NCBI GenBank assembly: GCA_905250115.1
Contig: CAJNOI010000003.1
Span: 1,304,523-1,368,522, forward strand
Length of the DNA stretch: 64,000 nucleotides
Direction of reading: 5' to 3'
Source of the DNA: Adineta steineri
Taxonomy: Eukaryota; Rotifera; Eurotatoria; Adinetida; Adinetidae
Position numbers and translations under genes: made by a program. The notes under the pieces are model-generated. The model did no database searches, had not been told where the DNA came from, and saw only the letters and a list, made by a program, of their open reading frames with translations. Positions 11,442 to 25,400 of this stretch are shown piece by piece. Position 1 is the stretch's first letter. Every line of letters begins with the position of its first letter.

Positions 11442-12887
11442 TTATGTTCCACCGCCTCCTCCAGCTGCTGGAGCACCACCTTCATTAGTAAATGCACTTT
11501 GAAGAACAACAATAACGACGATTGGCAATAAATATTTCCACTAAAAGAAAAAAGAATTTAGATAATTTTCGAAATAGATAAAATTAGGGATGTGCAGTGT
11601 CAGTGAAAAACGGACACTTACAATATCAGTTCGGTGCTCACGGTGCCACCGAAAATAAGTGTCGGTATTCACCGAACACTGGATATCAGTGTCAATAACA
11701 CTGCTGACTAAAATATTTTTGTGCTAAACCTTAGTATTTACAACAATATCTTTGTGTTCACCGAAAAACTGGCACAGTGATCACTGAAACTAATACCTTC
11801 GGCGTTTAGTGAACACTGACACCGACATCTGCAGTGGCACGGTGAGCACCGAACACCGAATATAAGTGTCGGTGAAAATCGTTGTCAGTGAAATTCAGTG
11901 CTCAGTAAACCGACACTGCGCATCCCTGGGTAAAAGGTAAAAGTTGGATTTCGAGAAAATCCTTTCTATAGTCTATCAAATAATCGAATAGATGCTTAAA
12001 AAGATGATTTGGAAAAGCCAAAAAATTTGTCTCTTTTTTTTTTCAATCAGTAATAAACATCTACTAACATATTTAAGAATAAATGGTCGATTATCAGCAT
12101 CTTGTGAATTTATTTTTGCTTCTTGTTGTCGTTTAAGTTTTTCCAAGAAACGTTGTGTATCAGGTCTAAAAAATTAAACCAAAAAATCTATATTTTTTCC
12201 TTTTATTTTCTTTCACTTACTGGGGTCCAGCATCGTTTAATTGTAAACGCATTGTAGCTTTATAGTTATATTCAGTTTTTTGTTCTATTTGATTTATATT
12301 CGATAGAGTACATGTCGAATTTCCTGTTGTTACTTGTACGCCAACAATATATCCATTTTCACTTACAAATAAAGTCACAGTATATTGAAATTGTGCTTGT
12401 AAAACAAGACACTAAATAAAAGAATTAATTAATAAAATAAAAAGATAGATATATATAAATATACCATTGGTATAGATGTCATAACATAATCTTGTGTTGC
12501 ACCACGTTTAAAATGAACTTTTAATGTATAATAAGGATAATCACTTTTAAAATCAATTAATCGTTCATATTGCGATAATGGAATAGTACGTGATGGTGTT
12601 AAGTCAAAATTTGTTTGACTTGAAAGATGAATATTTAATTTTGAAAATGATGAGAATTTTCCATCTAAACATATAAAATCATAGATTGTTTTTTTTCGAC
12701 TATTTTCTTACCAATATTATCCTCAAAATTCAGTGATACGGAACCACTATTCGCATCATCAAACGTCTAAAAAAAAGTGATATTTTTTTATTTTTTTATT
12801 TTCATTTAATTAACATACCAGAATTAGTTGTAATTGTACAATTAAGACTAATAAAACAACTGAAAGTTTATTTTGTTCAAACATCAT
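11442..12887 (-). CDS. EMC10: EMC10, ER membrane complex subunit 10
   Basis: This is the ER-lumenal subunit with a C-terminal anchor of the ER membrane protein complex, which inserts and folds membrane proteins. The first exon gives a signal peptide (MMFEQNKLSVVLLVLIVQLQ). Later exons encode a beta-rich lumenal domain (SGSVSLNFED; PYYTLKVHFKRGATQDYVM; GYIVGVQVTTGNSTC) and a linker, RFLEKLKRQQEAKIN. The last exon gives a transmembrane helix, WKYLLPIVVIVVLQSAF, and a Gly-rich tail, GGAPAAGGGGGT, both matching the C-terminus of human EMC10. Five exons join in frame. The last intron (about 530 bp) is far longer than the others because it contains the fold-back element at 11586-11928. The gene is divergent from RNF121, with 150 bp between start codons. 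Confidence 0.88.
11586..11928. mobile_element. fold-back / MITE-like element in EMC10 intron
   Basis: The element is about 343 bp with imperfect terminal inverted repeats: the left end reads AGGGATGTGCAGTGTC, and the right end, reversed, reads AGGGATGCGCAGTGTC. Inside, 11631-11649 and 11834-11852 are inverted copies that differ at one of 19 positions. The interior is packed with CAGTG/CACTG and GTGTCGGTG words, and its GC content is well above that of the flanks. TAAAA lies close outside both ends, which may be the remains of a target duplication. No ORF is present. The ends resemble those of hAT-type non-autonomous elements (CAGGGRTG-like), but the superfamily is not proven. Confidence 0.75.
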
Positions 12888-13037
12888 CAAATAACCACAC
12901 GCAGAAGAAGAAGAAAATAAAAAGAATCATTATATATTCTTTCTAGCAAACTCATTCGATAGAACATCTACCAATCAATAATTATAACATTCATATAATA
13001 TATTTATTTCGTAAACGTCAGTCGCCATTTGATAAAA
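12888..13037. promoter_or_regulatory. divergent promoter of EMC10 and RNF121
   Basis: Only 150 bp separate the start codons of EMC10 (-) and RNF121 (+), so the two promoters must overlap or be shared. The sequence is AT-rich with no motif I can name. Confidence 0.5.
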
Positions 13038-14386
<1,349 letters not shown>

Positions 14387-14880
14387 GAGAAAAGAGATGG
14401 GTACAAGTTAGGTTTTTTTTGTCTCTTTAGTCAATTGAAACATATGTTGAATAGAACACAATACTCAAAAGTACATTCGATTTTTATGTTTTGTTGTTTT
14501 TCCATTGTATTGTCACATATAACACGTTTTAATAAATATAACCCCCGATGTTATTGAATTTTATTCCGATTGTAAAAGTAACAATTTAATTTTCCATCTA
14601 ATATGAAATACTTGCATTTTCATCAAGTTTATCATGTAAAGATCAAATATCATACATATGACCTTATTCATGGTTATTAAGATTAGACAGGCATATATTA
14701 TTCTCTTGCCGAGAAAAAATTTATTATCTGATCGAACCAAAACTCTAAGCATTCTATTATCAATACAAGATAAAATTCTCTGTTGATCCTTCAATGGATA
14801 TTTAGAATTCGTATGTATAAATATGCCGATTGCTATTCACAGTATTCAAAATGAAAATTAACTTATTATGTAAGTTTTAG
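14387..14880. other. intergenic, RNF121 to SUPT7L-like
   Basis: This is the RNF121 3' UTR plus an upstream region that ends in an acceptor-like GTTTTAG directly before the next ATG. No ORF is supported. Confidence 0.5.
14531..14536 (+). terminator. polyadenylation signal, RNF121
   Basis: AATAAA lies about 145 bp after the RNF121 stop codon, at a plausible distance for its 3' end. Confidence 0.45.
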
Positions 14881-15338
14881 ATGACAAATTATGCTGATCT
14901 TCCTTTGGTTACACTAATTCAACATGAAGGCAGTCGATATATTTTCCAAAACGAAAAATCTGAGTAAATAATTGTATAAGTTTTGTTTTAAAGAATCTAT
15001 CCGTTCACTTTATATCATAGTGAACATGCTCAACTTCTCACTGAAACTATAATTAATTTAATTAAACAACATGGTTTCGATAGTAAGTAGTATTTACATT
15101 TTTTAATTGATTCTATTTTGATTTGAATATAGATTATGATTCACAATGTATACCTCTTCTTGAAACATGTTTAATTGATTTTTCTAAAGATTTAATTCTA
15201 TGTTTTAAACAACGTATGGAATCACTTGGTTCTTCAATAACAATGCAACATGCTTTTGAACGAACATTAAACGATGTTATGTCAATTGATTTACATGAAC
15301 TATATTCCTATATGAAAAATGACGTTAATTCTATGTAA
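14881..15338 (+). CDS. histone-fold protein, SUPT7L-like
   Basis: Three exons (14881-14963, 15021-15082 and 15133-15338) join in frame to 116 residues. The core reads LLTETIINLIKQHGFD, then a helix, LLETCLIDFSKDLILCFKQR, and TMQHAFERTLNDVMSIDLHE. This resembles the bromodomain-associated histone fold of the SAGA subunit SUPT7L/STAF65-gamma: a Leu-rich helix, HxGFD, a second long helix ending in a basic patch, then a short region before a final helix. If correct, it would pair with another TAF-like histone fold in a SAGA-type complex. It is much shorter than vertebrate SUPT7L. Sequence similarity is modest, so TAF3/TAF8-like alternatives remain open. Confidence 0.55.
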
Positions 15339-16405
15339 ATTATTTTCTTTCGTGTAGATAAAATAAAATATTTTTGATTGTAAAAAATGAAATTTGAGAT
15401 AGATAAAAACAACTTCTATTTTTTAAGATTTCGCTTAGAATATTATGCAGGTGTGTGCGTGATCATAAAGGCTTGACAGGAAAAGATAAAATGACTATAC
15501 TTTGATTAGTCATTCTTTTTCTTCTTTCACAAAAGAACATACAGATTAATTTCGCTTGTTTTTATTCATAAATATCGAGGTTAAAGGTAAGTTCTTCTGA
15601 ATGATATTCATATATGACATATAGTCTTTTTACCAACCGAGCTGATCGATTTTATCTATTGACTTAATCATTTCTATTTTTTATAATATCGCCATCAAAG
15701 ATTCCTTTATACCTCTTTCATACATGATTCACTTTTCTATCAAAAACATTAGTCTTTCATTGAAACCTATCAAAAATTTCACAATTAAAATTATTATTAT
15801 GACTAGAAAATTATCCTTTGTAAATAGATGTAGAAGAGACATGACATAAACAAAAATACATATCCGTTAGTATTCATAATTATGTATTTATATTTAATTA
15901 AAATATTTGTTATCTAATAAAACGACATCTGATGAATTAGTAGTTTATCGAAAATAAAATTTCCAACATCCGTAAAATGGTATCTTTTACAGATAATATT
16001 GAAATATTTACTTTACTTTATCTCAACCTATTTTGAAGTGTGTTTATCTCGCTGATTGTTATTTTGATTTTTAACTAACATTCACGTGGATTTCTTTCCC
16101 ATTTATAACTGGATAATAAAAGTACTTGTTTTTATATTCTTCATTATAAACAAAGCGAAACGTAAAATCTAATAATACGTATATTAAGAATAGGGTTTTT
16201 TCTTGTTTATAGTTGGAAGATTCCTTGCTCTGTCATTTGTTTGATGTTCTTATCCATCGAGCATATCGATGACACGTGTTAAAAACAAAATAGAATAAGA
16301 AAAAGATTTACTCATTATTGCTTTAAATAGAAAAGGTGATCGTTGAAACATTATTATTTTTGTTATTTATCTATAGGAAGAAGTACGACATATTTATAAA
16401 CAAAT
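15339..16405. other. intergenic, upstream of RNF213-like gene
   Basis: This is AT-rich spacer with no supported gene. An acceptor-like TTTATCTATAG ends at 16376, 29 nt before the RNF213-like start codon, which suggests a 5' UTR intron or trans-splice site. Confidence 0.5.
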
Positions 16406-19400
16406 ATGTCGAATGATGGTGTGGATTTACAAGTTAATTCTTCGAATTTAATCGAACAAAAAATGAACATTTATATATTACGTTGTACAACAGCAGAAGA
16501 AAAATATAAAATCAAATGTTATGTTAATAATGATGTCAAATTTAACTTTAATCGTGATAAAGCATTTGATGAAAAAGGATCTATGAGTCCTTATATATAT
16601 AAAGCTGAAGTAGATTTAATTATTAACAAACAAGATCATCTATTTCTTAAACTTCAAAATGGTTCACTACCTATTCAAAATTATCGATTACGTCTTTCAC
16701 GTAGAATTCCTCAAACTGAGAAAACATATCGTGATTATAATGATGACAAAGAACGATATTTTGATAATCCTCGTTCTACTCAACATTATTTTCTATTTGA
16801 TGTTAATTTCGCTAGAAATTTCGCGGATGGTCCTCCAGGTACAAATTTATTTATTAATAAAAAAATAATTTAATAACTTTATTTATAATAGGATATAATG
16901 TACCTTTTTGGAGTCAATTATGTTTATATACTTTTTATATTATTCGCTATGAAATGTATGATGTTTTTGATAGTTTAATTGAACAATTTCAAAGATTTAT
17001 TCAAGAATATCAACCTAAATTAACACGTGAAGAATTTTGTGATTTTTTTCAAACTTGTTTTACACATTTATTCTATGCAATGTCCGGTAGATTCAAACAA
17101 CATATTGCTGATAAATTTATTATTTGTATAAGCGGACTTTTACCAATAACAAAGACAAATTTTGATTTAATGAGTAACTTTACTCTAAATTTTACAAAAG
17201 CATTTATTGAAGATGTTACAGAACATTACGATCATATTTTCGAAACAGTTGAATCAAACGAATGGCCATTATTTCGTGATGGTTTCGTTCTGTTTCTTTC
17301 CATTGAATTATTATCTAGATCAGCAGATACCATAAATTTAATAAATCGAATGAAAAATGATGAATGTAAAAAAGATCTCGCTAACGTATTATTACAACGA
17401 CTTGACGAATTACAAAAACCAATTTTGGGTTTAAATTGGACAGATTTATTTCAACTTGTAGATCCAAATATTCTGACATTGAGACAACTTAAATTAACAA
17501 GATCAATACAAGTATATATTACGTGTTTAATCCAAATTATAGCAATAAATAAAAATGAAATGGACATTAATGATACTATAATTCGCCAATTCGATCAACT
17601 TGTGTTTGATGATCATTTACCAAGTATTAATATTTATGTTTTTATATAATATTTAAATTCTCTTTTTTTATTTTAGTTGATCTCGAAAGTATTAAATTTT
17701 TACTTAAATTTTTACCAGTTGAATCAACTGAGTCTGACGAAGATTCAAAATATATTCTACAAACAGTCAATAAAGCTATTGAATCAAGTATAACATTACG
17801 TGCAAAAATAAAGAACTATTTATATGCATTAGAAACAACAATTCAACAATTTATTGATATTCGTTTTATTATAAGTTGTCAATCGAAATCAATTATATTA
17901 TTTAATATTGATAAGCAAGATTTATTAATTCATTTATTATCTAATGCTCATACATCATACTCATATGAATTTTTCAAACAATGGTTTCATTCATTTTTGT
18001 TATTCAATGATCAAATAGATGATCGAAAAAGAAAAGATTATCAAGATTTACTTCAACATTGGTCTAGTCTCATTACAAGATCTCATGAAATAATGATAAA
18101 AATTATGATGGATATCGATGGATTAATTAATAATTTTGAAAATAAAGATTATCAATTAATTTTTATTCATCACATGATTAAACTTTGTTTTCTACAAGGT
18201 AAAAAAATACTTATTCATTATATTGAGAAATTAATTTTTTTGTTTAATGGAGACAGCTAGAATAAATGACTAGCATCTACGAATTATCTAGAGTGATCAA
18301 AATTCAACTTTCATTTAGAGAACTGATTGATAGTTGTGTTCGTTCTGTCTTACACAGTTTATAACAATACTTGTTCATTATGAATAACTTTTACTAATAC
18401 AATTTCATTATATTTTAGGATCTATTTATCGTATTATATCCGAAGGTTTAGTTAATGTTTCTAATGAATTATTTCGTGATCAATTTAAAAAACAATTTGC
18501 ATTAGATTGTCTAAATATTTCTCAAGATAAATTAAAACAAATATATAATCCTGAAAATCCTTTGTATTATTTAATTAATATATATAAAGAGACTAAAGGT
18601 ACAAGTCAATTAGTTAATGATTTGATTTGTTTAACGACAAATAAAATTCAATTTAATATTAATGAAATTTTACGTGATGGATTTGAAAAACCAACTCGTA
18701 CATCATGTATTTATGCAGTTTTATTTGAAGATTACTTTAAAGGTTCTTTATTAAATCAAACGATAATTGATCAATTACTTGCATTATGGAATACATGGGA
18801 AGATGAAGGTTTTCGCGCTAATCAACTACAAAGTTGGAAAAAATTTTCTGATGAAGAACGTCAAATAGTTCAACGTATTTGGAATTATGTTAGTGAAAAA
18901 GCTAAAAAACAATTTCAAATTGATTCATTAATTGATAAACATCGACGTGAAATGGATGAAAAAATTCAAATAAAAGAAAAAATTACAAAATGTTTAGATA
19001 TTTATTGTCAAAATGCTTGTGATAAACAATTATATTTTGATCTATTTTCTGATATAGAAAGTCAATTTAAATCTGAAATAATTCGTTCGATTAAAATTCC
19101 AGATGAAATTCAAATACTTCTACCACTTGCTAATCGTCTTAATCCATTAGAAAAATTATATGCTTGGAAAACATTCTTAGCGGAAAATCGAACAGGTTAA
19201 ATATTTATTAGAATTTAACAATAAATAAAGTTATATTACATATTTTTAGATAATGCAAATAATTTACCAACTACTACAGATTCACCTCCACGTCCTATAA
19301 CAGATGATGAATCGTTGTTATATGATNNNNNNNNNNNNNNNNNNNNNNNNNNNNNNNNNNNNNNNNNNNNNNNNNNNNNNNNNNNNNNNNNNNNNNNNNN

Positions 19401-22400
19401 NNNNNNNNNNNNNNNNNNNNNNNNNNATGAAAAATATAACATTTACTTTTATTGAACAATCAAATAAATTTAATATTAATATTCAACCTCAATCCATGTG
19501 TTTTAATGATTTAAGTGAATTACGTGATCGTGCAAGATTAATTGAATATTCAACAAATAATAATAATAAATATCTTATTGATTCTGAATGTGATATAAAT
19601 GTACTACGTTCATTTGTTACATTTGTTGAAATAGTTGAAAAAATTTTGAAGAATTTCTTTTCATTAAATATTGCTGGTCATCCATCGATTATTGATTATC
19701 TTTCACCAAATAAATCTTTTACATGTATTAATAGTGATTATCAAGAATTAATTAAATTTAGTTTAAAACTTGATGATCTTCTTGATGATTGGGAAATACA
19801 TTTATGTCAAATGTATGAAAAACATATTGATTTAACTTATTTTTCATATCAACAAATATGGATTATTGAAGATTATTTATATAATCATATTCAACCATTA
19901 AAAACAAATCATCCGGGTTATCATTTATTAAAATATATTAATATTGAACCGAATACAATACAAAATGAATATTTACCAGTGAAAAGTATTGATCCAACGG
20001 AACGTTTAGAAAATATTGGAAAAATTTTATCAGCACAACGATTAAAAACGGATATAATATTTAAAGAAGAAAATCGTCAAAATAAAAAAGTTTATTTAGT
20101 TGAAACATCTGATGAAGGTATTTTACGAGCAATACTTTCAATATTTCAAAATCTTCAAACAACATTTACTGTTAATCATCTATTTTATTGTACAGATGAA
20201 ACAAGTTGGATGGAAATTCGTGCATTTACTTATCGTTGTTTTTATTCCCAAACATTACATCAATTAATTCGACCAGAATTATTATCATCATCAATTCATG
20301 ATCAATTTACACGTTTATTAAAACAATTAATTGAACAATATTCTCAACATTATTTTCGTTTAGCTATCATAACAACTATTTCAAATACACATTTACAATT
20401 AATTAATTCTTTAAGAACATTACAAATTGTTCAAACTATTCATGATCAAGATATGTTAAATAAAAGCGATTTAAAACAAATTATTCAACAGCTTATTAAT
20501 GAAAATTGTACTTTAGTTACATCAACAATTAATGGTTTAGGTAAAACATATTTAATCAAAAATGAAATACGTAAGAAAAACAAAAAATATATTAAATTTC
20601 CTATTAGAGGAGATATTGATGTTGATAATATTGCAAAACGTTTACTTGATTATGGAGATGAATTAATATCATTAAATGCAGCTTTACATATTGATATTGG
20701 AACAATTAATAATGTAAAACAACTCAATGAACTTATTTACTGTCTATTACTTTTTCGAAGTTTTCGTCTTAAACAAATTGCTGTATATGTACCTAGTGAT
20801 GTACCTATTTATATTGAACTTGATTCATCACCTTCGTCAATAAATGGTCAAGAAAAAATTGTTTTATTTCAATTTATGAATTCTAAACATATTGATTCTA
20901 TAGATTGGGATGGGTTTGAAATTTACAATCCACCAGCTATTCATTTAGTTGTTAATTATCTTCAAGCAATAAAAGATAAAACAATTCTTGCACGACATAT
21001 AACTGAAGACAATGTACCTTATTTTGATACATCAACTTGTATTAATTTATTAAAAGAATCATTTTTACAAGATAAAAATCCTGAATTTATAACATGGACA
21101 CAATTATCAATATTTATATCTGTTTATTATAATTTATTTGCTGGTTTTTCACGTTGTGGTTACTTTCTTATTGATGCATTACCAGATCCTCAATTACGTT
21201 TAGATATTCTTCAAAGTCTACTTCAATCATCGAATCAATTTACTTCATTATGTGTTGAAAATGTTCGTAAAAATCAACGGTCTGTTCATAAAAATGAACC
21301 AACAATTACATTCAGTGATGCAATTGTTCGTTGGGATAAAACTCAACCATTTACGATTGTTTTTTCTGCAACTGATAATCCAATATTTGTTTATAAAAAA
21401 CCCACTGATGTTCCATCTACACTTGTTGAAACCTATAAATTATATCATGAAATAATAACACAACAACGAAATTCACAATTAAATGATATTTTTCCTGACT
21501 ATCATTATTTTACACATACACAATTCTTTTTAAAACTTGTTTTATTATCAAAAAAATATTTCAATAAATCAATTTGTCTTAAATGTTATGGACAATTTGA
21601 ATATGAACGAATATGTTGTTATAAATGTGAAACAAATGAAACTTTAGTGCGCTCTAATTCTTTACAAACTGAAGATATAATTAAATTTCAAGAATCGATT
21701 GCTAGAAAAATTCAAGATGAATATGTCTTAACACCAGATAATTATATTAAAATGTTATTAATTTATTTACGTGTACAAAGTGGACTTCCTGTATTAATAA
21801 TGGGTGAAACAGGTAATTTAAACTAAAGATCTAAAGTGTAATTGTAATTCTTATCGATATATTATACTCATATGTTTAATTCAGAAAGGGGTAGAGCATT
21901 AAAATGACTAGATTTTCTGAGATTCGTTAACAATATCTATTAAATAATAAATTGTTTAAATTTAGGATGTGGTAAAACAGCATTAATACAATTTTTATGT
22001 CAAAAAATTCTTGATGATGAAATGGAAATATTTCGTATACATGCAGGTGTTACAAGTGAACAAATAATAAGAAAATTTCATAAATTTTCTCAACGAGCTC
22101 ATGAATGTCTTCAACAAGATAAACGATTATGGGTTTTTCTTGATGAATTTAATACAACACCAAATATTGATTTAATTAAAGAATTAACTTGTGAACGAAC
22201 ATTACTTGGTAAATCATTGCCAGGTAATATGGTATTATTAGGTGCATGTAATCCTCAACGAAGTAAAGCATATAAAGAAAATATGGATAATCATATTGGT
22301 ATTAAAAAAGATGCTTATGAAATGCAACGTTTAAAAGATACGTGTGGTATTTCACTTTTATATACAGTTGTATCAATACCAGAAACTATGCTTGAATATA

Positions 22401-25400
22401 TTTGGGATTATGGTTATCTTGATGATGCTATTGAAGTTGAATATATTCGAACAATGTTAAATACATGTGAAGAATTAACGAAAGATAAAATTTGGTTTGA
22501 ACTTACTGTAAAAATTATATCAAAATCACATGAATTTTTTCGTGATTTGGAAGATATTAGTAGTGTATCATTACGTGATGTGGCACGATTTTGTCGTCTT
22601 TATAATTGGTTTCGAAAATCAATTATTGAACGTGAAGGAGATGAAAAATTTTCTAATAATTCATCGACTCTTCTTCGACGTTCAAGTTTAATAGCTCTTC
22701 TTCTTTGTTATTATTTTCGTCTCAATTCATCGAAAGATCGAAAAAATTATATAAATCTAATGGAAGAAAATCTTAAAGGTGTACTATCAACTCGATCAAA
22801 TATTCCAAATTATTTAATGACATTTCTTGATGTGGAACAAAAAAAATTAATTGAACGAATGATATTACCACCTGGAACAGCAAAAAATCGTGCACTTCTA
22901 GATAATATATTTGTTTTACTTGTATGTATTGTAAATCGTATTCCTGTTATTATTTGTGGTAAACCAGGTTGTAGTAAAACATCAGCAGTACAAATTGTAT
23001 TAAGTAATTTAAAAGGAAAGAAATCATCGGATGAATATTTTCAAAAATTACCTGAATTAATAACAGTTTCATATCAAGGTTCACAAAATTGTACATCAGA
23101 AAGTATTATTAAAGTATTTCAACGTGCAGATAAATATTTAAATGTTGAATCTGATGCAAATATTTTACCAGTTATTGTTTTCGATGAAATTGGCTTAGCA
23201 GAATTATCTCCACATAATCCATTGAAAGTTTTACATAGTAAACTTGAAGTTGAAACATGTCAATATGGTTTTGTTGGTTTATCAAATTGGCGTCTTGATG
23301 CATCAAAAATGAATCGTGCTTTATATTTATCATGTCCTGATCCTACAATAGTAGATTTAAAATTAACAGCAAAAACTATATCAGATGCTCTTGTTCCATC
23401 TGAAGGTCAAATATATCGAATAGATCCATTAATTATTGAAGCACTTGCTGTTTCTTATCATAAATTATATGAATTCTTTACAATACAACAAGAACAACAG
23501 AAATATTCAAATTATTTTGGTTTAAGAGATTTTTATTCATTAATTAAAGGTGTTGTTAATGATTTAGTTAAAATAAACGATGAATATGAAGCATATGAAT
23601 GTATTCGTCGACAATTAATTATTAATTTTGATGGTATTTATGATGCTTCACAGTTTATGTGGAATCGTTTTTGTGAGCATAAACGTAGTGAACATTTAAT
23701 TAATCAATATAAATCTCCTACATTTAAACAATTACTTGATCAAAGATTAACATCACGTCAAGGACGTTATTTAATGTTAATTGCTGAAAATGAAAGTGTT
23801 ATTGATTATGTTGAAAGATATATTATTGTTAAACATCAACCACCATCTGTACGAACATTAATTGGTAGTTGTTTTTCAGGAGATTTAATATCCGGTCGAA
23901 CTTATACTGAACAATATAATTACCGTGTACTGATGGATATAATTTTGTATGCTGAAACAAATGTAACATTAGTTATGCGTCGTATGGGTCATTTATATGA
24001 TAATTTATATGATTTATTTAATCAAAATTTTGCAATATCAGGAAAGAAAAAATATTGTCGAATTGCACTCGGTGCTTTATATCATCCACGTTGTCTTGTT
24101 AATGAAGATTTTTATTGTGTTGTATTTATACGAAAAGACGATTTAATGAAATGTGATCCACCATTTCTTAATCGTTTTGAAAAACATATTATTAATATGG
24201 AATCTTTAGTTCATCAACGTCACTGGTCTATTACAAATAATATTCTTACTGAACTTATGAATTTATTACCAACAAATATAAATAAACATTTTCCACTTTT
24301 ACAACATTTATTTGTTGATTATAGTAATGATTATATATGTAATTTAGTTATTGATACATTTAATGATTTAAAACTTTCAATTGATGATGAAAATAATACA
24401 TTAGATATAGTAAATTTTTGTAAAAATAAATTACTTCATACAAGTTCATTTGATTTACCATTAATATTATCATTACAATCAAATCAATGTCATCCACTTA
24501 TTGATCAATATTATGATATACATACAAATTTAACATTTCAAACTGTTATTAATCAAGCATTAAATGAAATAATATTACCGAATCAAATTATATATACATA
24601 TACACAAGTTTATCATACAATTAATTGTAATTCCGAGGATATTGATATAATTAAATTAAGTATGTTTAAAACAGAACTTGAATTAACAAATCAAATCAAA
24701 CAACATTATCAAAAACAAAATCATAAACGTTTATTAATTATACGTGTTGATTATCATCAAGAACATGAACATATTTTATTATTAAAACATATTTTACTTA
24801 ATTCAAAAATTCAACCAAGTAATCGAAGTGTTTGGTTAATATTTCATCTTCAACGTAATATGCTTAATCAAACAATAAATGAAGTTTTATTTAATGGTTG
24901 GTCAACATTAATGATTAATGATTTAAATGAAAATAAATTAATACCAAAAAATATTTTACTTAATCCATCATATATTGATTTGATTACTCATCCATATTTT
25001 CTTATATCTGAATGTTTATTAGATGAATTGATTGATCGATGTTTAACTAAATTTCGTTATATTGTTTCACATAAAAATTTAATACCACAAATAAATATTC
25101 GACGAAATCAAATTATTGAACATTTAACTACAACTGTTCAGTCTCAATCATTACGTTCAATAATTCAAGAACATCTATTTAAGCTAATTGAAAAAATAAC
25201 AGTTCCACGATTTTCAGATTGGCGTCAAGATTTATTAACTAATGGTATATTAATTGGTACATGTCGTTCATTTAATGATGCATTACAATCAATTATTTCT
25301 ATATTTTATGAAAATTATCTTTTATTATTATTTTCACATTTAGAAAAATCTTCATTTATTGATTCATTTTTATTTCTATGTAAAACTCCAACAAATTATT

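Noticed and set aside
19304..19330. Start codon for an 840-residue protein at the gap edge
   Set aside because: It lies in a different frame from the exon entering the gap. The open frame crosses undefined N bases, so this start is an artefact.
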